DNA from: Sunxiuqinia sp965230765
GTDB taxonomy: Bacteria > Bacteroidota > Bacteroidia > Bacteroidales > Prolixibacteraceae
DNA length: 64,000 bases
Direction: 5' to 3'
NCBI GenBank assembly: GCA_965230765.1
Contig: CBDDLR010000001.1
Coordinates: 2,480,001 to 2,544,000 of the forward strand
The position numbers were made by a program, and so were the translations under genes. Shown here piece by piece: positions 45,160 through 55,533 of the stretch. The notes beneath the pieces were generated by a model. That model saw nothing but the letters and a program-made list of their open reading frames with translations. It had not been told where the DNA came from and searched no databases. The first letter of the stretch is position 1; the number at the start of each line of letters is the position of its first letter.

Positions 45160-47292
45160 TTACAAGTAATCCAAAAAATACTGACTCACTTTTTCCATTA
45201 GATGAATTCGGTCAATACCACGTACATTATGAGGATGGGTTGGGTAGGCATAAAAATCCACAGGCTTGTTTTGTTTCACACACTCACGAAGGAATTTCAT
45301 GCTGTGTTGCATAACCACTGTTTTATCCTGCACACCATGGATAAGCATCAACTTACCTTTTAACTTATCGACATGATTTGTCATAGTATTCTGTTCGTAG
45401 CCTTTAGGATTATCTACAGGGTGATCCATGTAGCGTTCGCCGTACATAATTTCATACATGTGCCAGTCAACCACAGGGCCGCCTGCAACACCTACTTTAA
45501 AATCATCTGCATGGTGGAGCATTAAGTTTAAGGTCATAAAACCACCGTAACTCCAGCCATGTACTCCAATTCTTTCAGAGTCAACGTATGGTAGACTTTT
45601 TAAATACTTTAATCCTTGCATTTGGTCTTCCGTTTCCTGCACACCAAGCTGTCGATGGATAATATTTTCAAATTCTGCTCCTCGGTTTGCTGTTCCCTGG
45701 TTATCTAATGTAAAAGCGATATACCCTTTTTGAGCCATGTAATACTGCCACCAACGGGCATCGTTGTGCCAATTATTGCTGACTAACTGAGAATGTGGAC
45801 CGCCATATACATATATAATAACAGGGTATTTTTTTGAAGGATCAAAATCCACGGGTAGGATCATTCGACAATAAAGGTCTGTTTCTCCATCAGTTGCTTT
45901 AATGGGAAAAAGTTTGTTTTCACCAAACTTGAAATCTGAAGCATTGTCTTTTGATGTATGTATATTTTTTATTTGTTTTCCTTCTGCACTTAACAAATCA
46001 ATTGTAGAAGGCACCTCAGTAGCTGACCATTTATCGATCAAATATTTATTGTTGGACGAAAAAGCTGCTCCATGCGTTCCTGGTTCTTTCGTCAACTTGG
46101 TTGCTTTTCCATTTTTAATATTGATTTTATAAATGTGCCTTTCAATAGGCGATTCTTTTGTGGCTTGAACAAATATGTTTTTTTCATTGTCATCAAAACC
46201 ATAAAAATTTGTTACTTCCCAATCCCCGTTTGTTACTTGCTTTATTTTTTTGCCGTATACATTATATATATATACATGCAACCAGCCATTAATTCGTGTT
46301 TGGTAATAAAATTGCTCCGGATTTTTCTTCGAGAAGATGATGGGGTGCTGAGGCTCCACATACGTTTTGCTTTTTTCTTCCAGAATTGTTTTCACTTTTT
46401 CACCATCAGAAATCCGATACTGATTTAACTGCATGTGGTTTTGGTCACGGTTTAGTTCAGCAATGTAAATGTATTCTTCATTTGGTCCCCAACTGATATT
46501 GGTCAGGTAGTGTTCTTTGGGCTCTCCGGTTTTTAGGAAAATGGTTTTACCTGTTTGTAGATCATAAACGCCCAAGGTAACATGATGACTTTTCATCCCT
46601 GCCATCGGGTATTTCACCGGAGTGTGTTTTGCCTGACGAGCCATAAAATCAACCAATGGGTAATCTTCAACCATGCTTTCATCTTTTCGGTAAAAAGCCA
46701 GGAAATTTCCGTTTGGCGACCAATAGGTTCCTTTTGAAATCCCGAATTCGTTACGGTGAACAGTCTGGCCATTTATTATTCCCGGTTCTTTATCGAAAGT
46801 TATTTGAGTTTCGCTTTCAGTATTTTTAATGAAAAGGTTTTGATCAACAGTATAAGCTAAAGTAGAATTGGATTTGCAATAATCGTAGTTTTCTGCCTTT
46901 TCCGGCTTTTCAATTTGTTGATTGAACTTTTTGTTTTGAATGTCGAAAAGAAGGTGATTTTTGGGAGAAGATATTTCTAAGGTGTTTTCATCAAAAAAAT
47001 TAATACGGGGAAATCTGTTCAAATCAAATCCAGTTTCAGTTGCTGCATCTTTTAATTCGTCAAAAGTTAGAATCACTTCTTTTTCATCATTCTCTACAGA
47101 TTGCTGAACCAACTCATAATTTTCAAGGTAAACATAGTGCTTAGTATCCCTCCATTGTAAATTGTATAATCGGTCAGGAGCCAGATAAGTGTACCTGCCA
47201 AGAAGAGCATCACGCATTGTGAGTTCTTTGGATTGTGCAAAAACTGTTTGAACAAGAGTAATAAAAGCTAAGAAAAGGATTGATCGTATCAT
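45160..47292 (-). CDS. S9B family peptidase, dipeptidyl peptidase IV
   Basis: 710 aa with a signal peptide (ILFLAFITLVQTVFAQ). An eight-bladed propeller (DPPIV_N) spans about 40-430, and includes the N-terminus-binding Glu-containing segment KDESMVEDYPLVDF. The alpha/beta-hydrolase domain has Ser in GWSYGGFM, Asp in HGVQDKTV and His in THPHNVRG. It releases X-Pro dipeptides from peptides in the periplasm. It is a monocistronic gene with no transporter nearby. Confidence in the DPP IV subgroup is good because both domains and the triad are complete. Confidence 0.93.
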   Translation of the reverse strand: MIRSILFLAFITLVQTVFAQSKELTMRDALLGRYTYLAPDRLYNLQWRDTKHYVYLENYELVQQSVENDEKEVILTFDELKDAATETGFDLNRFPRINFFDENTLEISSPKNHLLFDIQNKKFNQQIEKPEKAENYDYCKSNSTLAYTVDQNLFIKNTESETQITFDKEPGIINGQTVHRNEFGISKGTYWSPNGNFLAFYRKDESMVEDYPLVDFMARQAKHTPVKYPMAGMKSHHVTLGVYDLQTGKTIFLKTGEPKEHYLTNISWGPNEEYIYIAELNRDQNHMQLNQYRISDGEKVKTILEEKSKTYVEPQHPIIFSKKNPEQFYYQTRINGWLHVYIYNVYGKKIKQVTNGDWEVTNFYGFDDNEKNIFVQATKESPIERHIYKINIKNGKATKLTKEPGTHGAAFSSNNKYLIDKWSATEVPSTIDLLSAEGKQIKNIHTSKDNASDFKFGENKLFPIKATDGETDLYCRMILPVDFDPSKKYPVIIYVYGGPHSQLVSNNWHNDARWWQYYMAQKGYIAFTLDNQGTANRGAEFENIIHRQLGVQETEDQMQGLKYLKSLPYVDSERIGVHGWSYGGFMTLNLMLHHADDFKVGVAGGPVVDWHMYEIMYGERYMDHPVDNPKGYEQNTMTNHVDKLKGKLMLIHGVQDKTVVMQHSMKFLRECVKQNKPVDFYAYPTHPHNVRGIDRIHLMEKVSQYFLDYL

Positions 47293-47702
47293 TGGTTAAA
47301 TATTTAAACTGCGAAACTAGTAATAAATTTGAACTGATAAATGAGTTTTCTTTTGGTTTATTTTGTTACAAAAAGGCTGAGGAGATTTACGATAAACAAA
47401 ATTTTCTAATAAGGTTTAGGTTTATTATAACGCTAATTATTCTACTTAGGTTAAAAACCGAATATAAGGTTTTAGATTGCTGAAACAAACCTTATTTAAA
47501 TAAAGGAACCTTAGTAGAAAATATGATCCAGAAACAACAAACCTTATTTACCTTATTCATTTTTATTTCTTTGTATATATGCATCTTGTTATAAAGAAAA
47601 TCATTTATCCAATTATGTTACGAATCGGACATTCACATAGTATTTTTTGGGAACTAAGGGTTAGGATATTTAGATGTCAATCAGCCCTGAAATCCACTGC
47701 AC
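47293..47702. other. Intergenic, no feature seen
   Basis: 410 bp of AT-rich DNA between DPP IV and the SNF2 helicase gene. A short open frame at 47280-47483 has no coding character and overlaps the DPP IV start, so I do not call it. I see no RNA gene and no repeat. Confidence 0.4.
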
Positions 47703-50630
47703 TTAACTTAATAAGCCAATTATCTCCTCTTTAGTTACTGCTTTAAAAGGATTGTTTGAATTAATGAATTTTTCTGCCAGTGATGATTTTCGGCTTTGGA
47801 GCAATTGTATCTTTTCTTCAATAGAACCTTCCGTGATGAAGCGGTAAACAAACACGTGTTTGTCCTGTCCAATGCGGTGTGCGCGGTTGATGGCCTGGTT
47901 TTCAGAAGCCGGGTTCCACCAGGGATCGATAATGAACACATAGTCAGCAGAGGTCAGGTTTAGTCCTACTCCTCCGGCTTTTAATGAAATAAGGAAAATC
48001 CGGTTGTCAGGATCGTTTTGAAATTGTTCGATCACCTTTTTTCGGTTTGTGGTTTGTCCGGTAAGCAATGAATACTTCCAATCTTCAGCCTCAATTTTTT
48101 CTTTCAGTAACTCAAGGTGCTTTACAAACGAAGAAAAAATAAGCACCTTATGGTTTTCAGCCATCAGGTTTTTCAGGCAGCGGAATATTTCATTGAATTT
48201 TCCCGATTCGTTTTCCCCTCCGTTTTTTAACATGGAAGGATGGTTTGCCAGTTGCCGGAGTTTTGTTAATCCTTGCAAAACCACAAAAGCCGATTTTTCA
48301 ACACCATCTTTTTCAATGTCTTTTAGAATGCTGTTCCGTATCAATGATTTTTCACGCTCGTAAAACGACTTTTGGTTTTCGGCCATTTCGCACAATCGGG
48401 TTTGCTCCATTAATGGCGGAAGGTCTTTGGCCACCTGTTCCTTGGTTCGCCTCAATACAAATGGGCGGATAAGCGTTTGCAGTTTTTCTTGTTTCTCCTG
48501 ATCGTTTTTCTTTTCAATTGGAGTTATAAATTCCCGCTTGAAATAGGCCAGGTTTCCCAGCAAGCCCTTATTCAGAAAATTAATTTGTGCCCACAGGTCT
48601 GATAACGAATTTTCAATAGGTGTACCCGTCAGCACAAGCTTAAAACGAGATCGCAATTCTGTAATTGACTTATAGGTTTTTGAAGCCGGGTTTTTTATAT
48701 TCTGGCTTTCATCAAGTATCAGGTAGAAAAATTCATGTTCTTTCAATAAGTCTGCATCGTTGCGAATTGTACCGTAGGTAGTCAGGATGATGTCGTAATA
48801 ACTAACAATGCCTTTGAAATTGGCTGCTTTTTTTCGTTGAACACCTACATGTTTATACACTTTCAACGAAGGGGTGAATTTTTTAATCTCGTTTTCCCAA
48901 TTGTGAACCAGTGACGTTGGCATAACGATCAACGATGCTGCCTGTCCAATGTCCGAATCATTTTCCGATTCAAAAAATGGAAGTTGTCCATCGGGATTTT
49001 CTGAAGGAATTGAAATTGATGATTTTAAGCGTTTCAATTTTAACAGCAGTGTCAATGTTTGCAGGGTTTTTCCTAACCCCATATCATCAGCCAGGCACCC
49101 ACCAAATTGATGTTCATTCAAATGGAACAACCAATTAAAACCTTCCTCTTGATATGATCTAAGCTTTGCTTGCAGGTTGGCAGGTAGGTTTACTTTTTTA
49201 CCATCATGCTCACCCATTTTCGACAGTCGCTGATAAAAACTTTTATCAATCCCTTTTATTCGCTTTTTTAGAATCTGGAAGTGGTGTTTCTTCAGTTTCA
49301 GCGTGTTTCCTTCCAGCTTGGTAAATGAGAGGATATCCTCGTAATCGGTGAACCATTCTTTTGGTAAAATGGCAATTTGCCCATTCGGAAGTTCAAATTC
49401 CCTTATGCCATTTAGAATATGACGTTTCAGTTTTATAAAAGGAAACTCAAAATCACCAATTCGAACCTTCGCATAAATATCAAACCAGTCATCGCTGCTT
49501 TTTATCTCAATGTCCAGCTTTTGTTTGCCAATGTTATAATATTTTTCTGCCTGTTCCTGATCAATCCGAAAACCAGCTTCCTTTAATTTTTCTGAATGTT
49601 CATTCAGCCATAATACGGTTTCATAAAAAAGATCTTCAGTGTCTAGTAGCTCAGTATTCACAGGAAACAACGCACCTTCTTTTTCTTTTAGTTGAAATTG
49701 GGTTAACCTGTCCAGCATTTCTTTTTCCCAATCGTCATCACGCCTGATTTTTAAAAAATGATAATTGCCATTTTCTACTGTTAGGTTTACCGACACTTTT
49801 TCAACGCTATCGGGTAAAAAATCGTTTTCGCCGTAAAAAAAACGTGGAACCAAGATAGCTTCCATTTTTAAGTTACGTTCCAGCGAAAGTATGGCCTCTT
49901 TTTTACATGCTGCTTCTTCAACCTGAAAACCATCCGCCACTACCAGGTGATCTTTAATCGTATTGAGCACAAAGCCTTTGTAATATTTTTCTTCCACCTG
50001 CTTCGATATGAAAATATGCTCTTTCTCAAAAAAGGGCAACAGCCGCTTGGCATTGATTTTCTCAAAAAGGTACAATTTATTTTGCCAGTAAAGTGCACAG
50101 GGCAAATTGGTAATTACCGAAACGTTTTTGTGTAGAAAGCTTATCGATTGGCTATTGTGTAGAATCTCAACTGAATATTTTGTTCCCAACTCATTTCTGT
50201 CAAAATGAAAAATGCAGTGTGAGTAGTTCTCTGGTACAAGGATCAGGTCTTCATCGTACAAATTGGTGTATTTTGCTTGTTTAAAAAACAACTGTGTCTG
50301 TTGCTTCATCAACAGCTCAGATACTTGAGCCATGTACCTGTCTATATACGGACTAATGTGTTCCTGAAAAAATTCGTTGCCCAGTTGCTGAAAAAACTTT
50401 GTCGATTCTTTTTTCCTGGAGAACTTCTTAACTATTTTATCATCACTGTATTGATCAATTAACTTGACCATTTTAATTTCATCATCGGTTAATTGCAGGT
50501 TTGGAAGATCGTGCGGCTTTACGTTACGGATGATGCTATAGAACGACAACCGTTTCTCAATCAGATAAGCCTGGAAAATAAATCCAAACGTTCGATGTTC
50601 TGTTAATCCGATGATAAATTCCTGTGTCAT
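47703..50630 (-). CDS. SNF2-family DEAD/DEAH-box helicase
   Basis: 975 aa. A long N-terminal region (~500 aa) without an assigned fold precedes a SNF2 ATPase: Walker A DDMGLGKT, the DEAH-box variant DESQNIKN, motif III LTGTPIENS, and motif VI INRAHRIGQ. This is the bacterial Snf2/HepA-related family with RapA-type motor. Function could be RNA polymerase recycling or DNA repair/defence, and is unresolved. It is a monocistronic gene. No methylase or nuclease partner lies beside it, so I do not call a DISARM- or DndX-type defence system. Confidence 0.9.
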   Translation of the reverse strand: MTQEFIIGLTEHRTFGFIFQAYLIEKRLSFYSIIRNVKPHDLPNLQLTDDEIKMVKLIDQYSDDKIVKKFSRKKESTKFFQQLGNEFFQEHISPYIDRYMAQVSELLMKQQTQLFFKQAKYTNLYDEDLILVPENYSHCIFHFDRNELGTKYSVEILHNSQSISFLHKNVSVITNLPCALYWQNKLYLFEKINAKRLLPFFEKEHIFISKQVEEKYYKGFVLNTIKDHLVVADGFQVEEAACKKEAILSLERNLKMEAILVPRFFYGENDFLPDSVEKVSVNLTVENGNYHFLKIRRDDDWEKEMLDRLTQFQLKEKEGALFPVNTELLDTEDLFYETVLWLNEHSEKLKEAGFRIDQEQAEKYYNIGKQKLDIEIKSSDDWFDIYAKVRIGDFEFPFIKLKRHILNGIREFELPNGQIAILPKEWFTDYEDILSFTKLEGNTLKLKKHHFQILKKRIKGIDKSFYQRLSKMGEHDGKKVNLPANLQAKLRSYQEEGFNWLFHLNEHQFGGCLADDMGLGKTLQTLTLLLKLKRLKSSISIPSENPDGQLPFFESENDSDIGQAASLIVMPTSLVHNWENEIKKFTPSLKVYKHVGVQRKKAANFKGIVSYYDIILTTYGTIRNDADLLKEHEFFYLILDESQNIKNPASKTYKSITELRSRFKLVLTGTPIENSLSDLWAQINFLNKGLLGNLAYFKREFITPIEKKNDQEKQEKLQTLIRPFVLRRTKEQVAKDLPPLMEQTRLCEMAENQKSFYEREKSLIRNSILKDIEKDGVEKSAFVVLQGLTKLRQLANHPSMLKNGGENESGKFNEIFRCLKNLMAENHKVLIFSSFVKHLELLKEKIEAEDWKYSLLTGQTTNRKKVIEQFQNDPDNRIFLISLKAGGVGLNLTSADYVFIIDPWWNPASENQAINRAHRIGQDKHVFVYRFITEGSIEEKIQLLQSRKSSLAEKFINSNNPFKAVTKEEIIGLLS

Positions 50631-50800
50631 TGTTAAGAAGCCTACTCAAAAATTATTCGCCCCAATTGAAGGCGTTCAAAAAAATCTAAACTTCAAATAT
50701 ATATGAAAATGGATTTGGCCTGCATTTTGAAAGATCAAATCTATATTAAGAAATGAAGTAAGTGAATATATGAATTCAAAATCATGTTGCTGATTTCCCA

Positions 50801-50872
50801 GACCCCCATCTCTTTCTTCTCCCTCAGGGGGAGGATGTCAGTCCGACTATTGGAGGTTGATAGAAGGGGGTC
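50801..50872. repeat. Small intergenic inverted repeat
   Basis: GACCCCC at 50801-50807 is matched by GGGGGTC at 50866-50872, with an inner CTCCC/GGGAG hairpin at 50820-50834. It resembles dispersed G/C-rich intergenic repeats of Bacteroidota. A related stretch lies near 57240-57285 (CCCCCTTCTGTC and GATGGGGGT). Confidence 0.5.
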
Positions 50873-51062
50873 AAAAATAAAACGGCTTAAAATTGACTTT
50901 GCATTGTACCTGATTATTAATTATTGTGCATCGAGTATGATTGTGTATTTACTTAAATATTTGTTTTCTAAAAGGTATTACAATGAATCTTTTTTTTGCT
51001 CGTTATCTAAAAACCGGATCAAGATTTATACTTTTACGGGAAATTTATTCAGAACAAAAATC

Positions 51063-53399
51063 ATGAAGTATTCATTTCTTCTTGTTTGCTTACTGGTATT
51101 TCTGCAATTTTCATCAGTTGCGCAGGAAAATAAAATCGTTGAAAATGGTAAAACCTATATACTTCATCTGGTTAAAAAAGGTGAAACCATTTATTCTTTA
51201 TCCAAGGTTTACGAAGTTGAACAACGAGATTTGCTGAATGCCAATCCCGATTTGATTTTTGGATTGAAAACAGGGCAGGAATTAAAAATTCCGGTAGGTG
51301 ATGTAAAAAAAGAACTTGCAGAACAAAAACCTATTGAACAGGAAAGAGTACCTAAGTTTTATTCGTATAAAGTAAAAAGAAAAAATACGCTGCACTATAT
51401 TTCCAGGCGATACAATGTTAGCATTGAAGATATTATAAAATACAACCCACAGGTTCGAAGAGGATTGAAAAAGGGTATGGTATTATTGATTCCTGATGCA
51501 GCAGAACTGGCTGAAATTAAAAATGAGCAGGAACATCAAAAAGAAAGGGATAGGGAACTTGTACACCATTTGGTGGGAGATGAAACCTTGTATTCGCTTT
51601 CAAAAAAATACGATCGCTCCATTTCTTCCATTCTTGAGCTGAACCCTGACTTGCAAGATGGTCTGAAAGCTGGACTGGAAATTCGCATCCCGAAAGAAAA
51701 AGCTAGCGTTGAGCAGCGTGAAGAAATAGTACAAACCGATGGTTTTTTCCTTCATTTGGTTGAAACAGGTGAAACGTTTTGGCAGTTGGAAAGACGTTAC
51801 GGCACCAGTCGGGATGAGCTGGAGCGCTACAACCCGGTTTTAAGAAGGGGGTTAAATGCTGGGCTGAAAATTAAAATTCCGGTAGAGCATATTCCTGCTG
51901 TACAAACTGCCCAATTGGATGAAACCCAATTTGACAGGCACTTAGTTAAACCCAAAGAAACCCTTTACAGCCTGGCAACTTTGTATCAAACTAAAATTAG
52001 CGAACTGAAAAAACACAATCCTGTGTTGCAATACCGAGGGTTAATGGCTGGTGAGACCATTTATATTCCGAAAGATTTTGTTGATACTGAATTGCTTGTG
52101 CATGAAAAACCAGAGAATGCTAATCTCATTCAGTCCAAAGGGTGCAGGCCTAATGAGGATGCATTCTACAAAAATTATCAGGTGGCCCTGATGTTGCCTT
52201 TGTATCTTGAAGCTAACGATACCGTTAATCATGTTCCGGTTTCATATTCTGAAATCAGAAAAGACACATTATTGCAGGCCAGGTTCCCTGAAGCTTATGA
52301 GATGGAGCGAGATACTTTTGAAGTTCGTGAAGAAAAAATTATTTACCCTCGCTCGTCCAATTTTATGCATTTTTATGAAGGTGTTTTGCTGGCGGTCGAC
52401 AGCCTTCAGCGAGCCGGGATGAACATTGAGCTGCACGTGTTCGATACCAACAAGGATCAGCAGGTGATCGATTCGTTGATTTATCTGGATGTTTTTCGTG
52501 AGCTGGATTTGATCGTTGGACCGGTTTACCCGAACTTGCAAAAACGGGTGGCAGATTATGCCAGCAAAAACAGGATTCCAATGGTTTCGCCATTATCGTC
52601 CGGTGGAAATTTTGAAATAAATAATTCGTATTATTTTAAGGTAAACCCAACCCGTGATTTGTTGGTGCGTGAAACAGCCCGGTTTCTTAACGAGGAGTAC
52701 TTTGACCAGAACCTCATGGTCATGCAGATGGGGGAGTACAAGCATTTGCCCGAAGCCGATTTGGTGAACCTAAGCCGTGAAAAGTTTTTTGCTACAGGTT
52801 TCAATAACCAGGATCGTGAGGTGATGTTCCGTGAATACAATTTCCCAAACGAAGGGTTCTGGGGATTGACACGGATTGCATCCAAAGATCGGGAGAATGT
52901 ATTTATTATTCCTTCACGAACCGAAGGACAGGTGAGTGTTGCCGTGAGTAACCTGAATTCACTTGCTGAAGACTATCCGGTTACCTTGGTGGGCATGTCT
53001 AATTTTCAAAATTATGAAAGCATACAGCCAGAGTATTACCACCATCTAAAACTGAAACTGTTAAGCCCGTATTTTGTTGATTACCAGGCTTCCATTACTA
53101 ATAGGTTTATCAAGAATTTCAGGGAGCAGTTTTTTGCAGAGCCCAATCGGTTTAGTTTTCAGGGGTATGATGTTGCTTTCTATTTTCTGTCGGCGCTGCA
53201 CCGCTACGGAAAAGATTTTAAAGATTGCCTGCCTGCACATAAGGTTGAGCTCACGCAGTGCGATTTTGATTTTCAAAAACAATCACGTTTTGGCGGTTAT
53301 ATGAACCACGGACTGTTTGTTATCTCATACGATTCGGATTATACCATCCGCTCAAAAAATAGCTCGGGAAAATCTAGGATAATGTTGGTTGGGGAGTAA
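51063..53399 (+). CDS. Five-LysM protein fused to a receptor-ligand-binding domain
   Basis: 778 aa from ATG at 51063; the frame is open to 50784 but that part lacks coding sense and crosses an intergenic repeat. A signal peptide (FLLVCLLVFLQFSSVAQ) is followed by five LysM domains (about residues 30-340), each beginning like LVKKGETIYSLSK, then a type 1 periplasmic-binding/ANF receptor-like domain at about 370-770 (VALMLPLYLEAND, DLIVGPVYPNL, PMVSPLSSGGNF). It should bind peptidoglycan through LysM and a small ligand or peptide through the second part. Such fusions are known in Bacteroidota, with unclear role. Confidence 0.88.
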   Translation: MKYSFLLVCLLVFLQFSSVAQENKIVENGKTYILHLVKKGETIYSLSKVYEVEQRDLLNANPDLIFGLKTGQELKIPVGDVKKELAEQKPIEQERVPKFYSYKVKRKNTLHYISRRYNVSIEDIIKYNPQVRRGLKKGMVLLIPDAAELAEIKNEQEHQKERDRELVHHLVGDETLYSLSKKYDRSISSILELNPDLQDGLKAGLEIRIPKEKASVEQREEIVQTDGFFLHLVETGETFWQLERRYGTSRDELERYNPVLRRGLNAGLKIKIPVEHIPAVQTAQLDETQFDRHLVKPKETLYSLATLYQTKISELKKHNPVLQYRGLMAGETIYIPKDFVDTELLVHEKPENANLIQSKGCRPNEDAFYKNYQVALMLPLYLEANDTVNHVPVSYSEIRKDTLLQARFPEAYEMERDTFEVREEKIIYPRSSNFMHFYEGVLLAVDSLQRAGMNIELHVFDTNKDQQVIDSLIYLDVFRELDLIVGPVYPNLQKRVADYASKNRIPMVSPLSSGGNFEINNSYYFKVNPTRDLLVRETARFLNEEYFDQNLMVMQMGEYKHLPEADLVNLSREKFFATGFNNQDREVMFREYNFPNEGFWGLTRIASKDRENVFIIPSRTEGQVSVAVSNLNSLAEDYPVTLVGMSNFQNYESIQPEYYHHLKLKLLSPYFVDYQASITNRFIKNFREQFFAEPNRFSFQGYDVAFYFLSALHRYGKDFKDCLPAHKVELTQCDFDFQKQSRFGGYMNHGLFVISYDSDYTIRSKNSSGKSRIMLVGE

Positions 53400-53435
53400 G
53401 GAAAGTAATGTAGTGGGTTACACTAACAAAAAACT

Positions 53436-54965
53436 TAATGGCTAAAGCCATTCTCTTTTCCTCTTTTACCCTGAGCTTAAGCTCAGGGTAAAAGACATAC
53501 CAGGCCCTTCCGGGCTATAGTCATTAACGTGAAGTTCAATGTTGGGCTTGACCTTCTTTTTTACCCGACACTTAAGTGCCGGGTGAAAAGCTACAGTTAG
53601 TCTTCCGGGCTTTAGCCATTTGCGTGAGGTTTAGTGTATAATTAGCTGTTCTTCTGGATTGTATGTTGTTTAGCAAGCTACAAATTGTTGATAGTTGTGA
53701 CACGCACAATTCTACATTTATTGCAGTTTAGCTTTTTTAGTCGTATTTGTTTGAAATTGAAAATTTATAAGACTGTATGGATTTCAAGATATTAATAGCT
53801 AAAGCCGTTTTCTTTTCCTGTTTTACCCTGAGCTTAAGCTCAGGGTAAAAGACATACCAGGCCCTTCCGGGCTATAGTCATTAACGTGAAGTTCAATGTT
53901 GGGCTTGACCTTCTTTTTTACCCGACACTTAAGTGCCGGGTGAAAAGCTACAGTTAGTCTTCCGGGCTTTAGCCATTTGCGTGAGGTTTAGTGTATAATT
54001 AGCTGTTCTTCTGGATTGTATGTTGTTTAGCAAGCTACAAATTGTTGATAGTTGTGACACGCACAATTCTACATTTATTGCAGTTTAGCTTTTTTAGTCG
54101 TATTTGTTTGAAATTGAAAATTTATAAGACTGTATGGATTTCAAGATATTAATAGCTAAAGCCGTTTTCTTTTCCTGTTTTACCCTGAGCTTAAGCTCAG
54201 GGTAAAAGACATGCCAGGTCCTTCTGGGCTATAGTCATTAACGTGAAGTTCAATGTTGGGCTTGACCTTCTTTTTTACCCGACACTTAAGTGCCGGGTGA
54301 AAAGCTACAGTTAGTCTTCCGGGCTTTAGCCCTTTACGTGAGGTTTTGTGTATAATTAGCTGTTCTTCTCGATCGTATGTTGTTTAGCAAGCTACAAATT
54401 GTTGATAGTTGTGACACGCACAATTCTACATTTATTGCAGTTTAGCTTTTTTAGTCGTATTTGTTTGAAATTGAAAATTTATAAGACTGTATGGATTTCA
54501 AGATATTATAATGGCTTAAGCCGTTTTCTTTTCCTGTTTTACCCTGAGCTTAAGCTCAGGGTAAAAGACATGCCAGGTCCTTCCGGGCTATAGTCATTAA
54601 CGTGAAGTTCAATGTTGGGCTTGACCTTCTTTTTTACCCGACACTTAAGTGCCGGGTGAAAAGCTACAGTTAGTCTTCCGGGCTTTAGCCCTTTGCGTGA
54701 GGTTTTGTGTATAATTAGCTGTTCTTCTGGATCGTATGTTGTTTAGCAAGCTACAAATTGTTGATAGTTGTGACACGCACAATTCTACATTTATTGCAGT
54801 TTAGCTTTTTTAGTCGTATTTGTTTGAAATTGAAAATTTATAAGACTGTATGGATTTCAAGATATTAATAGCTAAAGCCGTTCTCTATTCCTGTTTTACC
54901 CTGAGCTTAAGCTCAGGGTAAAAGACATACCAGGCCCTTCTGGGCTTTAGCCCTTAATGTTGGAT
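53436..54965. repeat. Tandem array of 357-bp units with palindromes (REP/BIME-like)
   Basis: Four full copies and a fifth partial one, spaced 357, 357, 359 and 357 bp, judged from a 22-bp palindrome core, ACCCTGAGCTTAAGCTCAGG plus GT, starting at 53468, 53825, 54182, 54541 and 54898. A second, imperfect palindrome (ACCCGACACTTAAGTGCC plus GGGT) starts at 53563, 53920, 54277 and 54636. The units are nearly identical, so they arose by recent amplification. No ORF is conserved. The related palindrome to the right of the adjacent transposase gene links the array to it. Confidence 0.9.
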
Positions 54966-55073
54966 CTAACGTGTAAATGCCTATTTGAAAAAAATGAACA
55001 TTGTAATATTACTTTCCTGAAAAGATGTGTTAATTTTATATACGCAAATTAATTTCACCCTAAAAACAATGCT

Positions 55074-55511
55074 ATGCCGTATGTGAAAATCTGGATTCAT
55101 GCTGTTTGGACAGTTAAAAACCGATTACCAATTATCAAAACCGAAGAGCTAAGAAAAAAGCTTTTTGAGCACATACACCAGAATGCACTGTCCAAGAATA
55201 TTCTGATGGAGATTGTGGATGGGCACTGTGACCATGTACATTGCTTGTTTCGGATAAGAAGTGATCAATCGATTGAAAATGTGATGCAATTAATAAAAGG
55301 TGAGTCGTCGTTTTGGTTTAACAAGAATAATTTTAGTACACAAAAGCTTAACTGGCAAAGTGAGTATTACGCCGTTAGTGTAAGCGAATCGAAGGTGGGT
55401 GTTGTGAAAAAGTATATCAGTAATCAGGAAAAGCATCACAAAAGGAAAACCTGGGAGGATGAGTATAGGGAATTTATTTTGAGGTACGGTTTTAAAGTTG
55501 TTAACGGCTAA
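55074..55511 (+). CDS. REP-associated tyrosine transposase (RAYT, IS200/Y1-like)
   Basis: 145 aa, a complete Y1 HUH nuclease: the HUH motif HVH is at residues 54-56 in GHCDHVHCLF, and the catalytic Tyr is probably Tyr114 in KKYISNQEKHH. This is the family that mobilises or maintains REP sequences. The gene is flanked on the left by the array of palindromes and on the right by a palindrome at 55534-55555 (ACCCGGCACTTAAGTACC plus GGGT). That is the expected arrangement for a RAYT/REP locus. No IS200-type terminal hairpins or TnpB gene is present. Confidence 0.88.
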   Translation: MPYVKIWIHAVWTVKNRLPIIKTEELRKKLFEHIHQNALSKNILMEIVDGHCDHVHCLFRIRSDQSIENVMQLIKGESSFWFNKNNFSTQKLNWQSEYYAVSVSESKVGVVKKYISNQEKHHKRKTWEDEYREFILRYGFKVVNG

Positions 55512-55533
55512 AGCCGTTTCCCATTCTTGTTTT

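Noticed and set aside
45111..45314. Plus-strand ORF over the end of DPP IV
   Set aside because: It is antisense to the conserved catalytic-domain end of DPP IV and has no family-like sequence.
47280..47483. Small plus-strand ORF in the gap after DPP IV
   Set aside because: It overlaps the start of the DPP IV gene and has an AT-rich, unstructured translation with no motif.
47703..50630. Defence island (DISARM or similar) around the SNF2 helicase
   Set aside because: No methyltransferase, DUF1998, PLD or other defence partner lies beside it; flanks are a peptidase gene and a LysM protein gene.
50784..51062. N-terminal extension of the LysM protein
   Set aside because: The stretch crosses an intergenic inverted repeat and lacks coding character; a clear signal peptide begins at the ATG at 51063.
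53436..54965. CRISPR array at the regularly spaced palindromes
   Set aside because: The whole 357-bp unit, including the part between palindromes, is nearly identical in every copy. A CRISPR needs short repeats with unique spacers, and no cas gene is present.
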